Below are positions 25,754 to 37,900 of a stretch of 64,000 nt of DNA, piece after piece. The position numbers were made by a program, and so were the translations under genes. The stretch's first letter is position 1. Every line of letters begins with the position of its first letter. The stretch lies in contig CM082576.2 in assembly GCA_040954595.2 (NCBI GenBank), positions 1,860,001 to 1,924,000 on the forward strand. The letters are read 5' to 3'. Under the pieces are notes generated by a model that was given only the letters and a program-made list of their open reading frames with translations, had not been told where the DNA came from and searched no databases. The DNA comes from Balanoglossus misakiensis. Its lineage: Eukaryota; Hemichordata.

Positions 25754-28700
25754 ATGTCGAGAGTAGGTTGTCGAATCACCAGTGAAGGCAACTATGGTAC
25801 AGTAAGATTTATGGGAAAGGTACCACCAGCTTCAGGTATTGTTTTAACTTTTTCACTCACAAGTGTCTTATACTGGTAATATTCACAAAATACACTACCA
25901 CCCTATACAGATGTTTAAAATAAGATTTACATGTACATGTTATGTATTCAGTTCGTATCTAATCTGAAAAATTCCAGCACCACTTAAACTGTTCACACAC
26001 AATAGTTGATGCCAGTATTTTAGCTGAGACATTTCAGAAACGTTTCAGTGGTCCCTGTGTGAACGCCGTATGCGTTTGATTAAAAAAACACTCAATGAAT
26101 GTTTAATTATTTCAGGTGAATGGTTAGGTGTGGAGTGGGATAATCCTGCCAGAGGCAAACATGATGGCATGCATGAAGGGATTCGTTACTTTCAAACAAG
26201 GTAGATTTATTTTGAAAATTTGTGGATGATGACTGGTGTAGATATCTCTTGCATGTTGTTTGGATTTTTTTAATGAATCATACTAAGGCAGTGTTTTAGA
26301 GTATTGTTCTTTGGATGACTACTGTACCATCACGAGCGACCATTTGACAATTGCAGGAAAAATATACATGTAGTAGTCTTATTTATTTCTCTTTCACTTA
26401 AAAATTCATGCAAATTTTGTTTTCCAGCCATCCAACAAGCGGATCATTCATAAGAGAGACAAAAGTTGACTTTGGAATCAGTTACATTGAAGCTCTGATT
26501 GATCGCTATGGTTTACCAGAAGATGAAAACATGGGCATTGAAAAATCAGAATGGTTTGTGGAGACATTTGGGAAAAGACAGAAAGCAGTGGAAATGGTTG
26601 GAGCAGAATCGGTTGCTAGGAAACAAAGGTAAAGGGATGATATTATAATGAACATTGAAACTGACACTTCTCATTCCGGGCAAGTCTTTTCATATGCAAA
26701 ATTATAAATATGAGAAATTGTAGCCAATTTCCAGTTCCTATGCAGATTTTTTTCTGATTTTCTTCCCTTTACAGTGACTTCAGGAAGTTGGTGGAGGTTG
26801 CACTGAGGGAAATGAGAATATCATCTTCTGGTGGTGAATGCGATATACAAGATACTACTCCAAGTATCCTTAAAATACAGATTTTAAGTTTTAATGGGGA
26901 GACTCATAGATTGGGCTCTGTTCATTTGTGACTCAGAATGTAAGACTCCATCATTGGTGACTTACAAGTGAGTTCACATGAATTTGACGGTCTCTGGCTT
27001 TTGCATAGAAACATGAAATGTGGCATGTGCTACCCAAGAAAGTTCATGTATGATACTTCTTAACTTGTTATGTTAGATGTCAGTGAACTTGATCTGTCCA
27101 AAAACCTCCTGTGTTCCTGGCAAGAAGTTGCCAAGATCACAAGACAAATGAACTCACTCAAGTTGTTGAACCTCAGGTAAGATGACTTTTTGTATGTATG
27201 TATGTCTCAATACCCATTCTAGTGTCACCCTGCCCTTTCATTGAGTGCATGTAATCAAAAGACAACGCAACACTGGGCACAAATGAATCCATTACTTGCA
27301 ACAACTTCGTCTAACCCTGCGTTGCACACATACAAAACCACTTGGCTTCCAACCCCTCAAGACATTGGTCACATGAGTTACAAGTCTGTACACCATCCAA
27401 TAACACAGTATGTGTCCAGCATACACATATACACATAATGAAGTATGAAAGAATCTAGTTTTTCATTATCAGTACCAACAAAATAACTTTCAGGTAATTA
27501 TGTTGTTGTTTTCAGTGAAAATCTATTGGATCTACCATCAGATCCTACAGCATTGTCATCAACTTTCCACAGTGTATCAGAATTATTTCTTAATTATATG
27601 AATTTAAGCTGGAAAGAGGTAAGTGTCTATTGTGATCAAGCTAGAAATGTTTTCGTGTGAATCAATAATATTTTAAAGCATTGTGGTATCATTCAATATC
27701 ATTCAAACATATCCACACCAATTTGTATTTTGGTACAATCCAATATTGCCACCAGGCAGCCATTTTCTGTACCTATTGCTGCAGTTATACATTTTGTTTA
27801 GCACAATTGCTTTCCTCCGGACTTTCAGGTTATCGTCGTGGGGATGATATTTCCAAAACTGAAGAATCTCCATGTTTGTTTCAACAAGATTTCAAAAATA
27901 AAAATGTATGTACCGGTATATAAGTACCAGTTACCTCATATCTGTAGAGTCCAGCATATACTCTTGACAAAATTAATGGAATTAGTATGCCTTTAGTTTG
28001 CATGTGATTGTCTGTCTCTGTCTTTTTGAATTTCAAAAATATTTCAAATGAAAATTTAATTGTTAACACATAACATTGATGTAATTAAGAATTATTTCCT
28101 AATTTATATTTTCAGAAGTGAATGTGCCTTCCAGTCATTAGAGCTACTTAATTTAGAGTCCAATCAAATTGATGATTGGAATGAAGTTAAAAATTTAGGT
28201 CATTTACCAAGGTAAGGGAATTGTCTAAATATACTCCTTCCTTTTTTACTTAAGAAATAAAAAGAACAAAATTGGCAACAATTGCCTAGAATATGCATCC
28301 CAGTATAAATATTTAGTACTTGTGCTTGATGAATATCGCGATTTCTCAACTGCTTTAGCTTCACTCCAACTATGTATACATCTTCTATCTGCAGGCTGAA
28401 CACACTAATTCTCAACAACAACACGATTGACAGAATTGAATTTGAAGAGACGCTGTTGGGTGCGAAGTCCTCCAGTTTTCTTGCTTTAAAGACAATATCC
28501 CTCAATGATAATAAACTCAACAGTGTAAGTTGAATTTAGTATAAATGGGAATTTTTCTCGATCTGTTTTCAAATAGACTTACAAACGAAAGTGACAGTCC
28601 TTTTTGTGTGATATTCGAAAATCACACTATCACCTGTCACCCTTTTCAAACCCACCCACCCTAATTTTTTTTCAGTGGCAAGATGTCAACGAATTGGATA

Positions 28701-30073
28701 AGCTGGTGAATCTTGAAGAAGTCCGGCTAAAAAATAATCCCTTGTTGAAGAATGAGAAGTTTTTCATCAACAGACAGTATATGATTGCTAAAATTGGAGG
28801 ATTAGCACGCTGCAATGGTAGTGAGGTATATATAGTACTTTAACATTTTTAACATTTATTCTTCTTCATTATTTAATCATCTTCTCTATCACCACTTGCC
28901 TAGAAACTCATATGAGGGTATGCAGGGATGTTCTCTTTCAAAGTTGTTGTCATGATTTTTTTGCTCAAAAAATGGATTTCATTTGGTGCATAGTGACACA
29001 CAGAGACTCTTTGTCCTATTTTTGCAAATTGCAGTACCTATTTTACTATTTGCATTGACTTTTTCATCAGGTACCAGCAATTGAACGGCGAACTGCAGAG
29101 TTAGACTACCTGAAGAAATTTGGCCAAGAATGGCTGAAAAGTGGTGGTGATAGAGATCCTGCAAGAAATAGACCAAGTGCAGAATTTTGTAAAAACCATC
29201 CGAGATATCATCAACTGTTAGAAGGTATGATGATTAATTAAATACATGTAATCTTATTCTATGCAAATTTGGTACAAGGACCATGTACTACATGTATATA
29301 TATGTATGCAAGTCAATATGGCTGCCAGGTGGCCATCATGTTACTATAATTTCATGAAAAGAGTCACTATTCGAACATACCAGAACCAATTCCATTCATA
29401 CTTGGTAGATTTCCTTACATTGCAGTTTATGGTGCACCAGAAGACTCAGAATTGTCTGGAGAAGTCTCTACAGCCTTGAAGAATGCCTTAATCAAAGTCA
29501 CCATAACATGTCCACAGAAACCGGAATGCAAAACAGTGTCAAAAAAATTGCCAGGTAAAATAATGCAAATATTTTAACTTTGATGGATTGAGTAACGCAT
29601 TTACGATGTCCAATAACAAGTTATACTCATTTGAAGTATATAAACTCTCTTTCAAAAATCACCAAATTGATCTTTTTAGCAAAACATTTTGGAGCTGATG
29701 AAAATTTAATCTTTCCCCTTTCACAATAGGATCAATGACAGTGCAGAAACTGAAAACATTAATACAAAGACTTTTCAAAGTGAGCACATCTGATCAAAAA
29801 TTAGCATATATTAGCACAAAGGTAAGCATTTACATGTATTTGTGATTTTATATTTCAAGGGAAACAAATCAATCAGGGTAGATTCATGAACGCACTCACC
29901 ATTTTTCATCAAAATGGTTGATAAGTACATTTGTATGGTGTGATCTATGCTGATTCTATTTATTCATATTTCCTTCGCAGATTGGTGAGCCGGAAGTTGA
30001 CATTGACAATGATATGAGACAACTGTCTTTCTACTCCATTGAAAATGAAGATACCATAGTTGTAAAATTTTAG
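25754..30073 (+). CDS. TBCE: Tubulin-folding cofactor E (TBCE)
   Basis: Cytosolic chaperone that binds alpha-tubulin and acts with cofactors C and D to assemble tubulin heterodimers. Fourteen coding exons: 25754-25835, 26116-26200, 26428-26628, 26775-26863, 27077-27176, 27516-27618, 27829-27905, 28116-28211, 28395-28524, 28676-28825, 29071-29224, 29426-29554, 29730-29821, 29981-30073. All phases close, giving 526 aa against 527 in human. The CAP-Gly domain spans about residues 5-80 with [16 protein letters not shown] and HPTSGSFIR. Leucine-rich repeats follow at about 150-370 ([33 protein letters not shown]). A linker contains [16 protein letters not shown], and a ubiquitin-like domain lies at about 440-526, ending in [16 protein letters not shown]. 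Its 3' end converges on AP4S1 with 434 bases between stops. Confidence 0.97.
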
Positions 30074-30261
30074 CTGTTGACATGGTCACATATTATCACT
30101 ACAGCAACATCACTGCATGTTCTGTACTTCTCCCCATAAGCACCATGCTCGGAACAGTGCCAAATCACAATTTATGATGAAAGCTTATAGTTGAGGTAGT
30201 ATCCTGGCAACCACCCGAGCTGATCTTACAATTTGTTTGTTGGGATTTTTAGGGGGTGGGG

Positions 30262-30267
30262 AATAAA
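30262..30267 (+). terminator. Polyadenylation signal of TBCE
   Basis: AATAAA about 190 bases after the TBCE stop and before the AP4S1 stop on the other strand. Confidence 0.5.
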
Positions 30268-30507
30268 ATGTCATTGGGAACAGGATAAGCTCTGTTCATC
30301 TGACCACCAATCCATTCCCTTCCCATTGCCACTCTTGGTCACTCGGGTCAGGATTGTTCTCCTTTTGTGAATTTCTGAAGTAAATATGCACATGAATTTG
30401 TGACACAGTGCAATTCAATATGGCCACTGTGCACAGGGTGGCCATTTTGTCGTAATTTTTCACATGTCCAACCTTACACTGGCATGCGTAATTAAAAGCA
30501 ATGTGAA

Positions 30508-31283
30508 TCAGCTATTGGCAGTTCTATCAATCACTTGTACAGGTGCTAATATTCTGGATTTGTTGGTCTCCACAATGTATCCATTGTTGATGATTTCATC
30601 TAACAATATGTGGGCTTTCTCCAGATTACACATAATGTCTAATTCACAGACTTTATTGAAGTATTTATCAAATGTCTCTACAAGAAGATGAATGACTTCC
30701 AGGATTGCCAACTCATTCTCTTCGTGATCAATGCCAGTTATAAAATACAGGGCTGCATAGCGTCGATATACTACTTTGAAGTCTTTGTAATCCATGAAGG
30801 AACACTGCAAGATAGAAAATAAAGAAAGAGGAAACAGGTCATTGTCAGACTGTACCTCAATATGTTATCTCGAGTAATGCCTCAGTATGTATGTATGTAT
30901 GTATGTATGTATGTATGTATGTATGTATGCATGCATGCATGCATGCATTTAGAGTAACTTTTTGGGGTCACAAAGCGGGAATTATTAATTTGACACATCA
31001 CATACAGTGTATTTGACACCATCAACGCATCCACCCACTCTCTCTCCTGATAAAGTATATCAACGCAACGGATAGAACAATGTTTTGCTTAGATATAAAA
31101 GTACATGTAATGTTCAATATGTGACGTGTCCTGATACCGACTGACCTGATTTTCAGTTCTTGATAACACCTTCCTGGTTAAATCAGCTTCCAATGATATT
31201 CGCTCACTAACATCCATAAACTCATAGTACTTTGTCAGTCGTGCTTGTCCCTGCTTATTTACCAATAGTAGAAACTTCAGCAT
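30508..31283 (-). CDS. AP4S1: AP-4 adaptor complex sigma subunit (AP4S1)
   Basis: Small chain of the AP-4 heterotetramer, which sorts cargo at the trans-Golgi network. Two coding exons on the minus strand, 31283-31146 and 30804-30508, join in phase 0 and give 144 aa, the same as human AP4S1. The protein opens MLKFLLLVNKQGQARLTKYY and continues with CSFMDYKDFKVVYRRYAALY, LVETFDKYFNKVCELDIM and VETNKSRILAP. The first-exon spelling (VNKQGQ, LTKYYE) and ILAPVQ tail resemble AP-4 sigma more than AP-1, AP-2 or AP-3 sigma. A probable 5' UTR exon ends at 31401 and is joined by a 73-base intron (31400-31328) with good splice sites. It is head-to-head with striatin and convergent with TBCE. Confidence 0.96.
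30885..30948. repeat. (GTAT)n/(GCAT)n microsatellite
   Basis: Compound tetranucleotide tract in the AP4S1 intron, switching from GTAT to GCAT units. Confidence 0.9.
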
Positions 31284-31510
31284 ATCTGTGTTGCCTTTCG
31301 CATTTACGAATCTACACAGCTGAAGGACTAAACAAAAGAAATATTTAAATACATTAAATTTGCACTTTATAACCGTGACATATAGGGAGACACCTCTTAC
31401 CTTCACGAACGACCTCGACATTAGCGTCAGAATCAGAATCAACTTCAGTGAATCAACTTCGTCGGATCGTGTCATTTGACAGTAACTTGGACTTGTACCA
31501 CTCTCCATTC

Positions 31511-31943
31511 TCTGGTGGCGAGGGTGAGGATCACCGTTAATGTACGCGTTACGTTAGGGTTAGGGTTACCACTCGCCTTTTGGCAAAGTGTTGTCAAACT
31601 TCGTACCCGAAATAGCTCAAACCTAAATCTGAAACCAAATTCGAGGCTAACTTTAGCATCGTTTTATTTTTGCAAGTCAAGCCAAGTGCGCCCTCAGTGT
31701 AAAATATTCTGAAAGTTATGTTGTACCAGAAAAGAATCCAGAGATTTCGACAATTTTATATTTAGAATACGCGCCATAGTAGTTCTTAAGTCTAGTCCCT
31801 AAATAAAAAACGCCATTTGACCGTCTAAATAAGCTAAACCGAAAGACTAGACTCGATATACAAAACAATGACGTCATGGGAACTACCCATAATGCTGTTC
31901 AGTTACTTTCTGTACTATGATGGCGGCCATTTAGGGTTATAAC
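31511..31943. promoter_or_regulatory. Probable bidirectional promoter of AP4S1 and striatin
   Basis: At most about 430 bases separate the AP4S1 5' UTR (minus) from the striatin ATG (plus). It has no obvious TATA box near either gene and holds a YY1-like site beside the striatin start. The inference of a shared promoter rests on spacing and orientation and on the same arrangement in human STRN3/AP4S1. Confidence 0.6.
31917..31930 (+). promoter_or_regulatory. YY1-like site near striatin start
   Basis: ATGATGGCGGCCAT matches the ATGGCGGC core typical of YY1 sites just downstream of transcription starts in TATA-less promoters. It lies 14-27 bases before the striatin ATG. Confidence 0.5.
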
Positions 31944-34900
31944 ATGGACGAAGGATCGGGAGTTCAACAACAACACGGTAACCAGCTCAATGCTGGGTCT
32001 TCCTCTATCATCGGAGGAAGTAACAAACCAAATGACGATCCAAACCAAACTAAATACTCGATGCCAGGAATTCTCCATTTTTTGCAACATGAATGGGCAC
32101 GGTTTGAAATGGAGAGATCGCACTGGGAGGTTGAAAGGGCAGAATTGCAGGTAAAACGCTCATTTTGGAATCTCCTGTCAAACCAGCCGATCGTATAGAA
32201 CCTTATAGTTACAGAACGTTATACCATAACGGATACATGCTAGCATCACTGCTGTTCACAACGTTTACCGACCGATTCCTACTTCATTCATAACCATTCA
32301 GATTCTTCGACACATAACCTCAGCCGCCATGTTGGTTTTCAACATGGCTTCCCTGGGTCCTGGTGAATATATTCACAAGATACTCAAGCAACTTATGCTC
32401 TAGAAGTAACCTTCAAAACGTTTCAATTCTTGTAATCATATGCATGAGATATTTTATCAAAATCCCCCGTATTTATAAAGAATCAAATACAGCATGTGTC
32501 ACCCTCTACCATCTGTCCCAATGAGTGTGTTTACACTTAACTTCATGAATAAAAGGCAGACAACACTTCCTTACTGAAACCCGATTCAGTGCAAATGTAA
32601 CCCTGACAACCATTTTGATACATGTTTTCAGTGTAATTGATAAATGGTCGATAACGAGTTGATTGTCAGATTTTAAGTGTTGGTCACTACTAGTAACTGG
32701 TCACTAGTACCCAGGCCAACTTGACTCTGGCCTATTAGTATTAAAGTGACATTAGGTGTAACTTTTGGGTTTAATTTCAGTATATTTGTTCTGTGTGATT
32801 TCTTGTTCTACTCCAAACAGCATGCTTATAGACTGAGTACTTCACTTGTCAACATAGCCTGTATGTGTGTAACAGCCACTGTTATTATTTACAAATGAAT
32901 TCTGGTCCAGACAAATTTGGCACAATAACACTGCTGGCTATACACATATATGTTGTGTTGATAGCTAAATTACTGGACATTTCATTATGTTCCAGGAATT
33001 TTATCTGGAAACTGCAGTAGATACTCGAAACAACATGCTTAAAACATTTTTATGTGGAAGATTTCTTACGCTTTAGATTTACCTGTAGTAATACATAATA
33101 CATGTAGTTACATCAGGTTGAGGCTCAAAATAACTTCATCTCTCTTTTCTTACCATTTAAGGCACGTATAGCATTTCTTCAAGGAGAAAGGAAAGGTCAA
33201 GAAAACCTTAAACAAGATTTAGTACGGAGGATAAAAATGTTAGAATATGCACTGAAACAAGAAAGGTATGATTCCTCCAGATTTTTATTTGTTATTCCAT
33301 ACATATTATTCGGAATGCCCTAGTAGAGGGATATTTTCTAGTAGACATTTCAAACTTGATATTGTATGACTGTGTTTAGTGATAAAATGGGAGGACAGTG
33401 TCCTTTATGCAACTGTAAAACATTGAATTTGCTGTTCTCAGAAGTTCCATCAAACATATATCAATTGAGACACTTTTGACATGCCTTGCCTATTGTGTAA
33501 TGTTGATAATTGTTTATAATTATTTCACAGGTCAAAATATCACAAACTCAAATTTGGAACAGAATTGAGTCAAGACACTAAACCAATTTTTGATGGCGGT
33601 GAGGATCATTTATTTTTTCTTCAAAACCTTGAGAACCATCACACATACAAGTATCACAGTGTTCACCCAGAGCAGTTATAGAGTAGGGGCCCTATCCTAT
33701 AATTATAATAATGTTGTTATGTAAATTAACCGTTATGCTAGTTTTGGTTATGCGAAGGATATATGTTATTGATAACGTTTACTTTTCAATTTCTCAAACA
33801 GAAGAGGGTGAAGAAGAACTTCCTCTTCCACAAAACAGTCAAGTCAATTTCAGGCAAGGGAGACAATTACTTAGGCAGTAAGTATGTCAGCATGGTTGTG
33901 ATGTTGTGTCCTTGAGCAGTTGTAAACAGTGCTCAACACCAAAGGCTTGGAAAATGATCCTTTTCCCAGGAACAGATGAAAACCTGATTTTCCAGGAATT
34001 GTATATTTATTTAATAATCTTTTCCTCTTGCAGATATTTACAAGAAATTGGTTACACAGACACAATATTAGATGTACGGTCTTCAAGGGTGCGATCATTG
34101 TTGGGTTTAACTAGTAGTAATGAAAGAAATGCATCCAATCTGGATGTTGAAAATCAAAATATAGCACCCATTGTCAATGGAGACAGTGACAGTAAACCAA
34201 CAAGACAGGGGGAACAAATTACAGGAACCAAAAGGTAGGGGTGAATTTCGCATGTATTGGTTTCTGTTGTGAAAGTTCTAATCTACAGTAATATCAATAG
34301 CATATTGTTGGTGCTTTCATCTGATAAATGTGAAACGTTTCGATTTGACTGGTTTAGGTGATGATGTAGTATTATGACAATATTTTGTTTCCTTTGTAGA
34401 ACACCAGAAAAGAAAAGGATAACATCAACAGAAGGTATTTTAGATAATGAAGCATCAGTTCTTTCAACATTTGATTTCCTCTCATCGGAAACAATGGAAG
34501 ATGAAGTGGAAGATGATAGTGATGGTGGATCAGCAGATGATGAATCAGAGGAAAGAGAGGAAGCTAATAAAATGGGTACAATTATTAAAAAGAAAAAGGT
34601 ATATTCTTTATCCTCTATAAAGTATTGTTATTTTAAAATAGTATTGCCATAGTTTACTCTAAAGAATCCTTACATATTTGTTTTGAAACTGTTATGGACT
34701 AAATTAGTGAGGGTGGTGTCAGGGTGCTATTTCAGGTTTGAAAAAATAATGAATTTTAAACCTGTACTATAGAAGCTTGATTGCATTCCAGATATTTCAT
34801 TTGGTTTCATTTCATTCTAGACAACAATTGGCAACGAAAGCATGGCTGGTATGGAAGATGTGCTAGCTGCAGACGCAGAGACAGAAGAAGCTTTAGCAGA

Positions 34901-37900
34901 ATTTGACTTTTTAGTGCAAGAAGCAGGAGAGGGAGCTGGTGAGGAATGGGCTATTGGTAAGTGATTAATGCCTTCAATGCTCTGCAGTGCAATGCATGCA
35001 CTAGTACATTGAAGCGTTTTGATAGATTAATGCTGTGTAAAATGATAAAACATACGTCACATTTGAATGTATCAAATATAGTCAAATGGGAGCAGAGTGT
35101 CCCTGATGCTATTTTTGTCACCTTCAGATAAGAAAGGTGATTTGTCACCAAGTGAAGAGTGGGGAAGTGTAGATCAAAGCGTTATTAATAAACTCAAAGA
35201 AGAATACAAGAAGGCAAGGAAAGGAAAGAAAGCTGTTCAACGTAAGTTGTCTAGGTTACAGCATCATTGCCGATAAAAGTGTCAATGTTTATCTACCATC
35301 TCATGAATTATGTATATGTCTAATGCTAGAAGAGGTGGTGGTCAAGTGCAAGTGTGATATGTTTCATTCTTGAATGTACCAATTCTGATTGAATGGGAGC
35401 ACAGTGTCTGTGATGCTGTTGTTCTTTTCTAGGTCCAAAACGAAGTACTCTGCAGTCCATGTTGGCCAATCTTCAAGGCGAAGATGACTTGGCACTTGGT
35501 TCTGAAGGACCTCCAAACAGACCAGATTTTGATCTCCCAGAAGAAGGAGGTAAACAACATTTTAAGTTCTTCCTAGTTCATTCAACAACATGTCAGTGAC
35601 ATACAGTCACTCCTTGTGTCCTTGATTACCCTTTAGCAGACTTTGGATTCTGAGATTGGAACAGCTGGACCTCTGAGGTCCACTTGCTGGATACTGTTGT
35701 TAACCAATAATAGAGAACACCTGCATGCAGACAAACCCTACTCTTTTGGCAAGTTTCTGTTGACTAGGCTACAATATGTACATCACAAGCGTGTACGTAT
35801 GTGCGTACAAACCTGTGTGCAGGGCGCTGGCCAATGTTGACATTGCTGGTGGCGCCATATCCCATCACGGTTCTGTTGTCTTGCAGTAGGTTTTATTCAG
35901 CTTGAATATCACGCAACCATGACTAAATATTTTTACGTAACACAAGAAGTAGACATGGAACGCAATCCCTGTCTTTATGTCAGGAGAAACACAATCCAAT
36001 GGGTCGCAAAGAGACATGAACACATCGTGATGTATGAGCCTGTCCTTTGTGCATAATCATGGTTTCAATTCTACTCTTTTTGAGCAGGCAATGGTCTCCC
36101 ATTGACTTCATCATTATTAATTTACTACTAGATGTACCATTAGGTGGTGGCATGCCATTTGGTGCAGGGTCCAGACGACCCATGGTTGGAGTCATTGGTT
36201 CTGAAGTGCTTGCCCTAGAGACTGCATTTGGACTTGGAGATCTTGCAGGTCTATCAGTCACAAATGAGGCGGGAGCACTCGGTTATGATGTAAGTTCACT
36301 CAAACCTTATAAATGCACACCATCCAACTCTTCCTTCAATACCTGTTTTATGTTGTATCTAATGCAGACCTAGCTCTTGAGACTGCTCTTCAAGTAGGAC
36401 TTGGTGAACTGGCAGGACTTACTGTAACTGATGAGGCTGAGCCACTAAGATGCGACGTGAGTACAGACAACTCTACCAAAATGTACAAATGCACACAACA
36501 TGCACTGTGGACTGCACCAACCAAGCTCAGCCTGTTGTCTTTGTCTTGTCTTTGTTCTTTTGTATTTTTTTTCCTTCATTTAATGTGGTTTGTCTTTTTA
36601 TTTTCAGTATACATAGCTGTAGTATGGTAACATAGTTCAATGTAGTATATATAATAATATATAATGAATTTTGCACATTTCACATGTACTGATACTACCA
36701 GCATGTCTGTGTTATAGACTTACTTCAGTTTGTGTAATCATTGAGGTTTGATTTCTAGGTAGAGGTACAATACTCATGATACCTTCAAGGTATCAAGGTC
36801 CTTGGAAGGTATTTTGACTGTCAACATTTGTGGCTTAAGAATCAACAGAAAATTCTACCATGTGTTGGATAAAATAGTGGTACATGAAAAGTTGTGACAG
36901 CTGTCTAAAATTCGACTACTAAATACATTAGTTACAGCCAGATTGAATCCAATTATCCCTGAGAACCGTTACTTTAATAATGTCATTTATTTTCAGATTT
37001 GTCTGTTACTAAATGAATAATTTGTAAATGCATGATTCATGGGTACATGTAACTTAAGCATAATACATGTGTGTCTTTAGGTTAGTAGAGTTGTCATACT
37101 GCACTGTTTATGATGAGTAATTATGGCCAAAATTCAGACACATGTTTTCATTTTCCAACCCCTGATTCAGACATTTGTAGTTACATGTACATATTTGACT
37201 CCAGTTTCCGTATTTCTGAAATATTAAATCTCATTCCATGTGTTTTGTTGATTCTCCTACTTTTAGGTATTTTTGATAGTTATTTACATATACATGTTTT
37301 TTTGTGTGACTAAAATCTATTATACTGTTTACAAAGCACATGAAATAAATTAATGAAAAGTTTATAATGAGAGCTACATGTAGTGGAAAGTTCAAGTGTG
37401 ACTTTAACATGACCAGAAGGGGAGTCAACATTGTAGTCAAAACATGAAAATATGTGTCGAATTTTTGCATGGATTACATATTCTGTTTGCCTGGGAAAGT
37501 TTTCATGAAGCAGAAGTAGAGCTGGTCTGAGAAATCTATGATAACTTATTTTATAAATATCAATTTTAATGTTATTAGATCTCATCAGCCAATAAAGAAG
37601 TGTTCAGGAAAACCTGGAATCCAAAATACACGCTCCGAAGTCATTTTGATGGTGTAAGAGCACTTACTTTTCACCCAGTGGAGCCAGTACTCATAACAGC
37701 TTCAGAGGATCACACCCTTAAGTTATGGAATTTAGAGAAAACAGTTCCTGCGAAAAAGAGTGCTTCTTTAGACGTGGAACCAATTTATACTTTCAGGGCT
37801 CATGTGTAAGTTGTACTACGTTTTCAAAAATTACTCTTTCAGTTGCTTTGAACTTTGGTTTGCTATGTCCTATGAATATTTTCCATCATATGCTGATCAA

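Noticed and set aside
31553-31567. Two TTAGGG units resembling telomere repeat
   Set aside because: Only two units, expected by chance; it lies within the AP4S1/striatin spacer, not a chromosome end.
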